From: Litomosoides sigmodontis
Lineage: Eukaryota > Nematoda > Chromadorea > Rhabditida > Onchocercidae
DNA: 64,000 nucleotides
Direction: 5' to 3'
NCBI GenBank assembly: GCA_963070105.1
Contig: OY718803.1
Location: 9,405,823-9,469,822 of the forward strand
Part shown: positions 24,565 to 34,417 of the stretch, one piece after another
Layout: the number at the start of each line of letters is the position of its first letter
How positions within the stretch are numbered: position 1 is the stretch's first letter
The notes under the pieces: generated by a model
What the model was told of the DNA's origin: nothing
Seen by the model: the letters and a program-made list of their open reading frames with translations, nothing else
Database searches by the model: none
Translations under genes and position numbers: made by a program

Positions 24565-27372
24565 TTAAGCTGTAGCCTTCTGTGCGCGTCGAGTATATAC
24601 ATAATCAGCTTTGCCTCTCACACATTCTTTATTTATATGAACGGCTTCGATATCGCTTCCCGGCACCATAAACTTTGCTTCGAGTAACACCTGAGCATTC
24701 CACCATGGTAAGAAAATTTTCCATATGAAACTCATAATCAACATGGTTGTGACTCTCTAAGACAAACAGTCAATATACCTTTTCCACAATTGAGCGTAAT
24801 GCACGTGCGCCTGTTTTACGTTCTAATGCAAGCGCAGCAATTTCATCAAGCGCATCGGAGGAAAATGAAAGATCTGCACCATCCATAGCAAATTCAAGTT
24901 TCTTCTGTGCGAGTAGTGAATTAGCTGGTTCCGTTAATACTCTGACCAGCATTCCCTGTAATTACCGTTTAATGTATGAAATATGATTTGGAAAAACTGC
25001 ATTTTTAAAAAACACATATAAGAAGATCTAATGGAGACAAAGGAGAATAACCTTATCCAAACTATGAAAAGGTACAATGACGGGAAAACGCCCAACAAGT
25101 TCTGGTACAATGCCAAAACTTATAAGATCTCCTTGATCAGCTTGTCGCAAAAGATCGTCTCGCTTCTTAGAGATTGCTTCTTCTAACTTATCATCATCGG
25201 TTATTCTCTGTGTTCCTGATTTTGCACCTGAAATACCGTGATCGGATGACGGTGATTTTCAATGGTTTTTATAAAGGATTTCACAGCGGCACCTTACGAA
25301 AACACAAATTAAGAAATGAACCTAAGCCAAGTGTCTTCTTATCAAGTCGTTTGCCAACTATACGTTCCAAAGCTGTAAATGCGCCTGACGCAACAAACAG
25401 GATATCCGTTGTGTCAACTTGAACGAAATCTTGTTGCGTAGCCATAGACTTACGGCTGCTCTTTACATTAACTAATGTTCCTGCAACCATGGCCAGAATG
25501 AAATCCACCAAGACAGCGATACTTTTCTCGGCATGTTTAATAAAAAAGACCAGCAAAAACCCACAACAAAAGTTTGGAAAAAAAGTTCTTCATTATTTCT
25601 TTCGAAACAGAGCAGCCAACAACAATCATAAAAATTCAAGGAATTCCCATCAATTTCTGAAAATCCTCCAAACAGCTCCGTTAAGCGATGAAATGACTAG
25701 ATACTGATGCGATGCAGAAATAAAATTACCTTCCACTAATTTGAGCAACGCATGCTGTACGCCTTCACCACTAACATCCCTGAATGCATGAGATTGCACA
25801 TTATGTGCTGCAGCTATTTTATCTATTTCATCTAAGAAAACGATTCCTTGCTGTGCACGTTCCACATTACCACCTGCATTCTGCACAAGTTTCTGGACGA
25901 CGCTTTCTACATCTTCGCCAACATAACTGTAAAAATGATGCTATTTATGCAAACATCTTCGGTAATTTCATTCAGAGAATTAGTTTAGCTAAAAAATTAG
26001 CTTCTGTATCCTACACAATAGTTCCATTCTCATAACAATTTCATCTTCGGATTTAGAAGTCATATAAAAACAGAACAACTCTAAATTTGCAAAAAAAAAA
26101 AAACTAAATATCGTAGCGGTTATGCTTGGTGAGACAGGCCTATTTTTCGATCACTAATTAAGGAGAATGCAGTGCTCTGCATAACTTAAACGTTTAGATG
26201 TGATAAAGAGGAAGAAAACTTTACCCAGCCTGAGTCATAGAGGTACAATCACAGAGTGCGATGGGTACATCCAGAATACGGGCCAGTGTTTGGGTGATAA
26301 AGGTTTTGCCAACACCGGACGGACCAAGTAGTAGAATATTGGACTTCTCTAGTCGGATTGGAACATCGTTTTCAGAAAGTGAGCGAAACACTGGTGAAAC
26401 AACTTGGTGTTTTTGTTGGGATGTCGGTGCTTCTGCAAAAAAACGAATGTCGGCACGACCAGTTCTACTATAATCTTCCTGGTACAACACTCCCGGTGAA
26501 GATGCCGCTGTACGTGAGCGATTTCCATCCATACTATTGATTGGTGAACCAATGTTATTCTCGATATTATGATAAAGACGTAGATAATGTTGATAAACTC
26601 CAACTGACAGTGTTTTTTTCGCTTGTTCCTGACCAATGATGTACTTATTCAAGAAATTGTAAATCTGAAAAACTGCTTTTAATAACTGGCTTCACATAAA
26701 TCCATACATATACATAAATCTCAGCCGTTTCAAACCGCATATGCTGAAGATCTTACAAAACGGATTTGAAACATTAAAAATGCAACCTCTTTTGGATAGG
26801 GCGGCTTCTTGTCCGTTTCACTTGCTTTTAAAATACTTCCTTTCTCATCATCATCTAGTGGACCACAGCTAAACAATCGTCGACAGTTTTCACAAATCAG
26901 ATAACGTGAGCTCGCTAAAAGAATATGAATAAGAAACAAGCAGTGGAAGTGTAGAGGAATAGATGAAAAGTGACAGTACTATGAATAAAAATTTTGATCA
27001 TTGCGTTGCTCAGGATTGCCATACTGTGTTCAATCCAATAAACACTATTCAAAACTCACGAGTCGATGACGGTATATTTTTGAGTGGCTTGCCGCACTCG
27101 TCACAACGGTTGTTGAAGGATGAAGTACGCCAGATATTCCATCTCGTTGTAAGATGTCTGCCGGTCAGCGGAACTGCTGTGAGCAACGAAACACGCTGTC
27201 GAAGTACAGTTTGCTCACCACTATCGCAGTCATCCGCACCTGAACCCGAAGCATTAATACTTCCTCTGCCTTTCGTTATATATCGTACTGTCTTAACTAT
27301 TGGAATTGGTTGACACTGCCGACGAGCTACAACTACGACCGACGATGGGCAAACCATCCTGCTGAAATACAT
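24565..27372 (-). CDS. clpx: Mitochondrial ClpX, AAA+ unfoldase of the ClpXP protease
   Basis: Eight exons on the minus strand: 27060-27372, 26787-26914, 26225-26664, 25730-25926, 25322-25480, 25052-25227, 24779-24955, 24565-24690 (571 residues, phases consistent). The N-terminus ([20 protein letters not shown]) is Arg-rich without acids, as in a mitochondrial presequence. A C4 zinc finger follows (CDEC...CENC), then the AAA+ core: Walker A GPSGVGKT, pore-loop GYVGEDVE, Walker [31 protein letters not shown] and the sensor-2 region [13 protein letters not shown]. ClpX unfolds substrates with ATP and feeds them to ClpP in the matrix. The ClpP-docking loop reads LGLG, where bacteria have IGF and, from memory, human CLPX has LGF. 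A polar insert before Walker A is typical of animal ClpX. The start could also be the Met at about 27357. Confidence 0.95.
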
Positions 27373-28555
27373 GGAAACTTATTTAAAAATAAAAAAATCA
27401 CCGTCATTACAAATAAAATTGGCCAAGGCTATGCAGTGGAGGGATTTTCCAGGGATCAGCTATGAGTGTGTGCAGGACCATTCTAGTCAAGAGAAAGGCA
27501 AAAAAAATTCTTGTTATTTTCACTGAGAGAAAACTTTCTTGAAACGAAAAATCAAAAGCATCATCCATCCAGCTTCTTCCACCCTGGACCATTCTAGCTG
27601 CTAATCTCAATCATACAACTTTTTTTCTTATGCAAATTAACAACCGAAAGAAACGGTAGAGCGGACGAGCGAATGACGTACCACTCTGAGGACTCTATAT
27701 GAGGCAAAAAGAGTTGAAAGATCAATGAGAGAGAAAATCAAATCCTTCAATGCGAGAATTATATAACACACCGAGACACGTAATGCATCATACCACTGCA
27801 ATTCTCACGTCACTTAGCTTTTGTCACGAAACGCACTTCCCGTGCGTTCAGAACGTAGTGTAACAAAAGACTAGTGACGTACCTCTACTCCACCACCCCC
27901 CACTTCACCGTGAAAAAACCCGCATAATGACGCTAAACTGCATTACTCTGCACCTTCTCACATCTGCTTCCTCAACCTCGCACAGCACTATTTCATCTGG
28001 CTCACCGCTCTCTGGCTATCCTCCACAACTACACATCACAAAATACCACTCCATCATGCACACTCTGTCATATCCTGTACTTCACACTACTGTCTGTTAC
28101 TCCAACAACAGGCGTTGGCAACCGCGTGTTTGCCTGCCGCTACGCGAAAGTGAGAATTTGATGACCATTCGTGTGCGTGACGGCATGGCCGTCTGTGTTG
28201 GTCAACGCTCTGCTCATGCACAAGCGGCATGCAACACGTGATTGAGACTATCAGCTCGGATACGCTACCAGGAGATTACCCGGAGGTCAACGCTTGCACA
28301 CCTTAAATTAGTTTTATGTCACTTCTAAAGCATCCCGAGAAATAATGAGAGATCTGAATATTCCTACCATACAAAAGACTTCACAAAAAAAATAAGTAAC
28401 CTTTCATACGATCACATATTGCCTTGTCACGTCATTCATCCTCCATAACCCAGTATATATTACGTCATCAGCTGTCCTATACCACAGAAGGTTCCAGAAA
28501 GCACGAAACAACGATTCATTAATAATACTTCAACAGCACCTTCTCGCATGCAATG
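27373..28555. other. Region upstream of clpX, left of the 5S/SL1 cluster
   Basis: About 1.2 kb, less AT-rich than average. An open frame of 104 codons at 27927-28241 has no recognisable domain and no splice context, so it is not called. Promoter elements of clpX may lie at the left end. Confidence 0.4.
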
Positions 28556-28622
28556 TTGAAGGAAACGCGATCGACGTGTATCGTGCAGCGTGCGTTCTAC
28601 GATGACTCCTAAGCAATGTTAT

Positions 28623-28727
28623 GTTGCCACGCTATATAGCAGGACGTCCCAAAATTTTTCTTCAAGCCACAGAAGCCGAAACTCTGGGCCGAAACACTCA
28701 ATTACCTCAAACTTGGGTAATTAAACC
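28623..28727 (-). ncRNA. sls-1: SL1 spliced-leader RNA, unit 1
   Basis: The 22-nt SL1 leader (GGTTTAATTACCC...GTTTGAG) occupies 28706-28727 on the minus strand and is followed by the donor GGTAATTGAG. The body TTTCGGCCCAGAGTTTCGG, the Sm-type site AAAAATTTTGG and a 3' hairpin around GCTATATAGC complete a ~105-nt RNA. SL1 RNA donates the 5' exon in trans-splicing. This copy has GGGACGTCC where the others have GGAACGTCC, and its 3' hairpin differs. The 3' end is approximate. Confidence 0.9.
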
Positions 28728-28823
28728 GACGACCTCATCCGCATCATGCAGGTATGGTAGTGCTGCATCCAGCGATCGGTGGAAGCTATCGCAGGAGTAC
28801 TAGATGGAAAACCAAAAAACGAT

Positions 28824-28941
28824 GTCTACAACACCTGGGATTCCCAGGCCGTCTCCGATCCAAGTACTAACCAGGCCCAACGTTGCTTAACTTGACAGAT
28901 CGGACGAGATGTCGTGCTTTCAACGTGGTATGGTCGTAGAC
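28824..28941 (-). rRNA. 5S ribosomal RNA, unit 1
   Basis: 118 nt read on the minus strand, starting GTCTACGACCATACCACG and ending GGTGTTGTAGAC, so the terminal stem GTCTAC/GTAGAC closes. Internal landmarks match nematode 5S: CATCTCGTCCGATCTG, AAGTTAAGCAACGTTG and GTACTTGGATCGGAGAC. Confidence 0.95.
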
Positions 28942-29118
28942 ACTTGCATGTTCAATGGCTAGATAACATTCCTTTTGTACTGCCGCCCTTTTCCTTTGTA
29001 ATACCGCCATTTTCAAATCACTATTTAGTCTCCCACGTAAGCATATCATCTTGAAGGAAACGTGATCAACGTGTATCCTGCAGCGTCCGTTCTACGATGA
29101 CTCCTAAGCAATGTTATG

Positions 29119-29222
29119 TTGCCCCGCTACATAGCAGGACGTTCCAAAATTTTTCTTCAAGCCACAGAAGCCGAAACTCTGGGCCGAAACACTCAATTAC
29201 CTCAAACTTGGGTAATTAAACC
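29119..29222 (-). ncRNA. sls-1: SL1 spliced-leader RNA, unit 2
   Basis: Leader at 29201-29222, donor GGTAATTGAG, Sm-type AAAAATTTTGGAACG and a 3' hairpin CCTGCTATGTAGCGGGG. About 104 nt. It looks like the intact reference form for this cluster. The 3' end is approximate. Confidence 0.93.
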
Positions 29223-29319
29223 GACTACCTCATGCGCATCGTGTAGTTATGGTTGTGCTGCATCCAGCGATCGGTGGATTGCTATCGCAGGAGTACTAGA
29301 TGGAAAACCAAAAAACGAT

Positions 29320-29437
29320 GTCTACAACACCTGGGATTCCCAGGCCGTCTCCGATCCAAGTACTAACCAGGCCCAACGTTGCTTAACTTGACAGATCGGA
29401 CGAGATGTCGTGCTTTCAACGTGGTATGGTCGTAGAC
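29320..29437 (-). rRNA. 5S ribosomal RNA, unit 2
   Basis: 118 nt; as far as read by eye it is identical to unit 1, with the same terminal stem and internal promoter region. Confidence 0.95.
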
Positions 29438-29614
29438 ACTTGCATGTTCAATGGCTAGATAACATTCCTTTTGTACTGCCGCCCTTTTCCTTTGTAATAC
29501 CGCCATTTTCAAATCACTATTTAGTCTCCCACGTAAGCATATCATCTTGAAGGAAACGTGATCGACGTGTATCGTGCAGCGTGCGTTCTACGATGACCCC
29601 TAAGCAATATTATG

Positions 29615-29998
29615 TTGTCCCGCTACATAGCAGGACGTTCCAAAATTTTTCTTCAAGCCACAGAAGCCGAGACTCTGGGCCGAAGCACTCAATTACCTCA
29701 GCCCCAGAAGCCGAGACTCAGGGCCGCCACAGAAGCCGAGACTCTGTCTGGGCCGAAGCACTCAATTACCTCAGCCCCAGAAGCCGAGACTCAGGGGCGC
29801 CACAGAAGCCGAGACTTTGGGCCGAAGCACTCAATTACCTCAGCCGCAGAAGGCGACACTCAGGGCAGCCACAGAAGCCGAGACTCTGGGCCGAAGCACT
29901 CAATTACCCCAGCCGCAGAAGGCGACACTTAGGGCAGCCACAGAAGCCGAAACTCTGGGCCGAGACACTCAATTACCTCAAACTTGGGTAATTAAACC
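29615..29998 (-). ncRNA. SL1 RNA gene, unit 3, internally expanded
   Basis: The leader is intact at 29977-29998 and the Sm-type site plus 3' hairpin are intact at about 29615-29655. Between them lie four extra ~70-bp copies of the SL RNA body. Leader and Sm site are therefore about 330 nt apart instead of about 55. A transcript would be near 385 nt. It may be a dead gene, or it may still give functional RNA if folding brings the parts together; sequence alone cannot decide. Confidence 0.75.
29687..29968 (-). repeat. 70-bp internal repeats, about four copies, inside SL1 gene 3
   Basis: The phrase CACTCAATTACC recurs at about 29685, 29758, 29828, 29897 and 29967, i.e. every 69-72 bp. Each copy carries the body with a minus-strand GAGGTAATTGAG-like donor context but not the leader itself, except for the last, which is the true leader junction; one copy reads GGGGTAATTGAG. 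Confidence 0.9.
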
Positions 29999-30095
29999 GA
30001 CGACCTCATCCGCATCATGCAGGTATGGTAGTGCTGCATCCAGCGATCGGTGGATTGCTATCGCAGGAGTACTAGATGGAAAATCAAAAAACGGT

Positions 30096-30213
30096 GTCTA
30101 CAACACCTGGGATTCCCAGGCCGTCTCCGATCCAAGTACTAACCAGGCCCAACGTTGCTTAACTTGACAGATCGGACGAGATGTCGTGCTTTCAACGTGG
30201 TATGGTCGTAGAC
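30096..30213 (-). rRNA. 5S ribosomal RNA, unit 3
   Basis: 118 nt and the same sequence as the other two copies. Its upstream side (beyond 30213) is unlike theirs, so the tandem homology ends at this gene's 5' end. Confidence 0.95.
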
Positions 30214-31089
30214 ATCAGTGTTTTGCAGCGAAAGTTTCAAATTATTTCATTGTACTAGGTGGGATCTGTGGTGGATCGTATTTTATTTTCTTATTGGACG
30301 GTACAACGTCCTGTGGGGTATAATTCCAACATTTCATAACTGTAGCAGCTAAATCTTTGTTCTCAATTACCCTAATTACCCCGCTTTTGACCTATGCGGT
30401 ATTGTCCCGATGTTTCTACACAACTGGCACCGATCAAATTTTTACTGTAAAGACTTTGTTGAGCAATCATATGTGTTGCTTAGAACGTCTGGCAGCGAGC
30501 ATGGACAGCTTGAAGAAATTTTCAGTAAAATGAGGTGAAATAGAAGAATATCCTTGAAGTATGGATGAGGACATTCTTACGCAGTTATTCCACACGTGTC
30601 AATTGATCCACCCACTCGTTGCTTCTCTCCGGTATGCCTCACTTACGAATTTAAATCTCGTCATGCAACTAAAAACTGTTTACGCTAGTAGATTGTGCAG
30701 GTCCCAACGGAGAGAAAATTTTCATTGCATCTGTGATACGATTATGCAACAGGAGGAATTCCGCGAGGAGTTCCATATCACATACCGATTTACATTGACG
30801 CGGTTTCACAATTGATGGTACTTTTCCTCGACATTGCAGTGCTGCCAATCTTCTATTACTTTTTCCTAGTTTTCTTGTGTGTTCCACGGATTTCTGCTAC
30901 TTTTCATTTTATTGTTAATAATTTGCTTGCATGTTATTTGATTATTTTTAGGAGGCTAATTTTTCTCAGTGAGACATGTATATATGTTAAATCTGACTGC
31001 TTACGAAACACGTGATTGTAGGAGTTTCCGCTTTCTTACGCATCCAATTAGTATTTCAGGATTTTTGAATTTCCGGTTCAGTTCGATTG
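30214..31089. other. Region between the 5S cluster and the first OXA1-like gene
   Basis: No supportable gene. Short open frames at 30561-30815 and 30812-31015 show no family motif. The right end should hold the promoter or trans-splice site of the OXA1-like gene. Confidence 0.4.
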
Positions 31090-33982
31090 ATGTCTATTCA
31101 TACAATACCATGTCGCATTGTTGCGAAAAAATTTGGTGGAATTGTTCCTAGTGCTTCAGGCAGTATCAATCTGAGTTTTATCTCAGCAGTCAGATGGAGG
31201 AATTTTGGCCACATACGCAATTTTTCCCATGATACACAATTTAGTATGGCAAAAGAGTTTCAGGTTATTAATTCGTTTTATTTCATTTTCCAACTGAAAT
31301 TGTTGGGTGATCGAATGACTTAGTGTACTCTAAGTAGTTCTGAAATTTAATTAACTGCAAGTTAATTGGTTTTAATGGCATAGATCTTGACGTCTCGCGG
31401 ATATAGATGTGGCATAATTTTCAAAAAGCCGAACTGTTGAATTCAACTAATTTAAAACAGTTAAGGCTCTTCCGATTGTCCAGTGGTTCGACCAATCGAC
31501 GAAAGCATCGTGCAGTTATGCGCAAAATTTAATTGAAAACCTTGGGTCAAGTGGTACTCCGCTTGATCATTTGGGGCTGTTCACCTGGTGGAGACCCTCA
31601 TCATGGTACCGAGTATTCTTGGAATTCCTGCACACGAACTATGAGTTATCCTGGCTTGCTACTGTAATATGTGGTAAATTTTCATTTCTGATTTGAATCA
31701 AGCATTAAGGTCATTTTTGAATTAGTAGTCCACTTTTTTCCTAGCATTGCTTTCAATTTATCATTATTTAATTACTTTACTTACTTCGTTGTCAGCTGTA
31801 CAGATTTTGGCTTACCATTATTTTAGCTAGAGGGATTGTGCCATGTGAATATTTCTGGTGTTTAATTGCATAACAAATTTTGATTCCTTCGGAATGCCTA
31901 GGTCAAGTAAATCTGAACTGCAAACTTCAACTTTTCTAGTATTTTGCTTTTTTTCAGGCACTATATAATTTTTTTCCAGGTACTATATTAATTCGAATAG
32001 CTACGCTATCTTTACCGGCTTTAATTTTGTGGAAAAAAGCAAGATTCGAAAAATCACGTCGTTCATTTCTACATCGTAAGCACTTTGCTTTGAATAGTTT
32101 TATCCCGGATTTCATTTATATGTAGCTTTTTTCCTTTTTCCTCTCATTTTATATATTCATGTAATACTTCAAATTTGTTATATTTCCAGGAGTTCAAAGT
32201 CGACTTGGTTCGGTCATGCTGTACTCTTCAAGCCTTGGGATTTTTTTGACACAATATTGTTGTATTAATGAAATGGCTGAAGTTGTGTACGTTTTTTAAA
32301 TTTCGTTAGGTTTAGTAAAGAAATGTTTGATTTTTTTTTACTTCATTCGTAAAAAATTTATAAAAAAATAAATAAAGTATAATTGCTAGTGTACTGATGA
32401 GGAATAGTGATATTTTCAGTTATCCGGGCTTGACGACAGGTGGTATGTTATCATTTACGGATCTAACAGTGTCCGACCCATCTTTTTTGTTGCCCACTCT
32501 AACTGCTATTTGTTTCACTTTCACAAGTAAGGTAATGGCGTTGCAAGTTTAAAAGCTAAATAGTTTTTGCCATTAGTAGAGAAAAGCGCAAGCTTTTTTC
32601 CTTTATTATTTGTTATTATTTGCGCTCATAACGTTTTGTAAACCCTATTCCTCCATCTTTTTTTTATCGTTTCACCAACTTTTGTCAGTATACTAAAATG
32701 ATAGACAAATTTTGCAGTTTCTCATTTTATTGCAAATTTTATTGTTCATTCATTTTTCATCAAGACTGTTTTATTCTAATGCTAACTACGGTCATTTACC
32801 GCATAGTATCCACTGGGCACTGGAACCCAACTGAATTCTTTTTTTCTTTTTCAGAAATGGATTGAAACATTACAAATGCAAAAAACAGTAACCAATTGGT
32901 TGCTAGGATTAAAGCCGGATAATGCAATATACCCAATCGCTGCATGTTCATTTTTCGTTGCTAACAACGTTCCTTCTGTAAGTTATGCTCAATCGAAATT
33001 GAACATTTAATATATAGGTGTTCTTAATGTAAGTAGTATTACTTTCATATTTCATGCGTGTAATGTATTCTAATGCGAAGTACTTTTCACCCCATTTGTG
33101 GAAGGGTATTGGAATAATATTGTGATTTAACTTTTACTTAGAACTGTTTATTGCGTATGTTAATTTAATTGCTCATTGTGAAACTTTTTGAGCATTACAA
33201 TCTCTGCACCTGTTGTTTTATTATTTAAAATTTTTATGTTCATTTAATTCGGCTACTTTTCGTAGAACTGTAGAACATCAGTAGAGCGAGAACTATAATA
33301 ACGTTCATTCTCAAGTTGCGCTTTAAGATAGTGTGTATTTATTGGATCACTTCGAGTTTAATTAGTAGCGCGCATGCAACGATGTTGATGAGTGGTGCAA
33401 TACGATCTTTTCTACATTTGCCTGCTGTGTGTCCAAGTCCTGCAGAGGCTCGCCGTACCGAGCTGTTAAACTACGTTTCTGGTATTTATAGTTTGATTTT
33501 TCGATTTGTTATTACCGTGTGCTATTTTCCATATCCACTGATTTCTTTGTAAGGCCTAAGCCTTTTAATGACGGCTTTTTTAAGTCATTTGGAAGATTAA
33601 GTTAATGTTTTTTCCAGGAAATAGGTAGGCGTTATTTGAGGTAGAAATACTGGACATTGAATTTTCAGAAATGAGACGCAAGAAAGCAAATGAAGCATTG
33701 GGAGCCCAGAATACAGTTGCTGAAATTGAGGAAAAAAGTCAAAATGATGAAATGTTTAAGTTGTTAGTAAAGGAAGCGGACAATATCGGATTTGGAACGG
33801 ATTCGCTATTTCAAGAGTGTTGGAGGGAAGATACTACTTTATCGTCTTCAAAGATAGCAAAATTAATGGAGCAGCGTATACGGGAGGCAGGAGGGGCGGG
33901 TACGATCACGAAACCGCGAAAACTGAATTCGGTTTCAAGGGCTTTTCGAAAGTTTGAAATTGATGAAATCACGGCAGGCTGA
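31090..33982 (+). CDS. OXA1/YidC-family mitochondrial insertase, tandem copy 1
   Basis: Eight exons: 31090-31263, 31466-31673, 31980-32075, 32190-32286, 32420-32531, 32855-32977, 33328-33481, 33669-33982 (425 residues). The N-terminus (MSIHTIPCRIVAKKFGGIVP, later SAVRWRNFGHIRNFSH) suits a mitochondrial presequence. The core has the OXA1 signatures LFTWWRPSSWYRVFLEFLH...LSWLATVICGT, then a hydrophobic pair around GIFLTQ, then TTGGMLSFTDLTVSDPSFLLPTL and the last helix VCIYWITSSL. A charged tail follows (EAGGAGTITKPRK). OXA1 inserts proteins into the inner membrane. Two acceptors here are AAG. The exon with GIFLTQ is 97 nt, against 139 in copies 2 and 3, so the matrix loop is shorter. Confidence 0.85.
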
Positions 33983-34417
33983 AATTGAATTAAATTATTA
34001 CTAACTAAAATGATGTAAAGTTTAGCAAAAGTCTTTAAACAGTGTACGAAAATGCTCTTCTTTTCAAAAACGATGCCTTTCACAATTGATGTGCGTTCTC
34101 ATGTTTTCTTATTTCTTGTGCTGTTTCAAAGTTGTATTCCGCTCTAACAATACTTTGTGAACTTGTCACTAGAAAATGAAGTTGTACGAGAAGTAAAATT
34201 CAGTGGAATTATTTTGCATGCTATACAGAAATACTGTTTAACTCGAGAATTCGAGAGTGCTACTTACTTGCCGTCACCTCCATGATAAGTGGGTGAAAAG
34301 TTAATTACATTTTGTCTGCTAATGGGCAGGAGTCTGAAGAAATTCTTGGATCAGTTATCAAAAACCTGCATTACAGGAAGGGAAATATGCAAAATTATCG
34401 TGACATATAATTTCAGG
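33983..34417. other. Spacer between OXA1-like copies 1 and 2
   Basis: 435 bp. It ends in AATTTCAG one base before the ATG of copy 2, a good 3' splice site with no obvious upstream exon, so it is a likely SL trans-splice acceptor. Confidence 0.5.

Larger units (their letters stand above)
28556..30213 (-). repeat. Three-unit 5S rRNA / SL1 RNA tandem cluster
   Basis: Units begin at 28556, 29051 and 29547 with the shared phrase TTGAAGGAAACG. Each holds, in plus order, the SL RNA 3' flank, an SL1 RNA gene, a spacer and a 5S rRNA gene, all transcribed from the minus strand. The 5S genes are 496 bp apart between units 1 and 2 and 776 bp apart between 2 and 3; the 280-bp excess is the internal expansion of the third SL1 gene. 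A linked 5S/SL1 repeat is known in nematodes; same-strand orientation is the arrangement I associate with filarial worms. Only three units are here, so this is either a small dispersed cluster or a collapsed part of a larger array. Confidence 0.9.

Noticed and set aside
27927..28241. 104-codon open frame with relatively high GC
   Set aside because: No recognisable domain, signal peptide or splice context; codon content looks random.
29687..29968. Resemblance to a CRISPR-like direct repeat array
   Set aside because: The ~70-bp units are copies of SL RNA body with no unique spacers, in a eukaryotic genome.
29581..30167. Open frames with repeated SRDSGPKHSITS-like peptides
   Set aside because: They overlap the SL1 internal repeats and 5S rRNA genes on the opposite strand; the sequence is explained by RNA genes.
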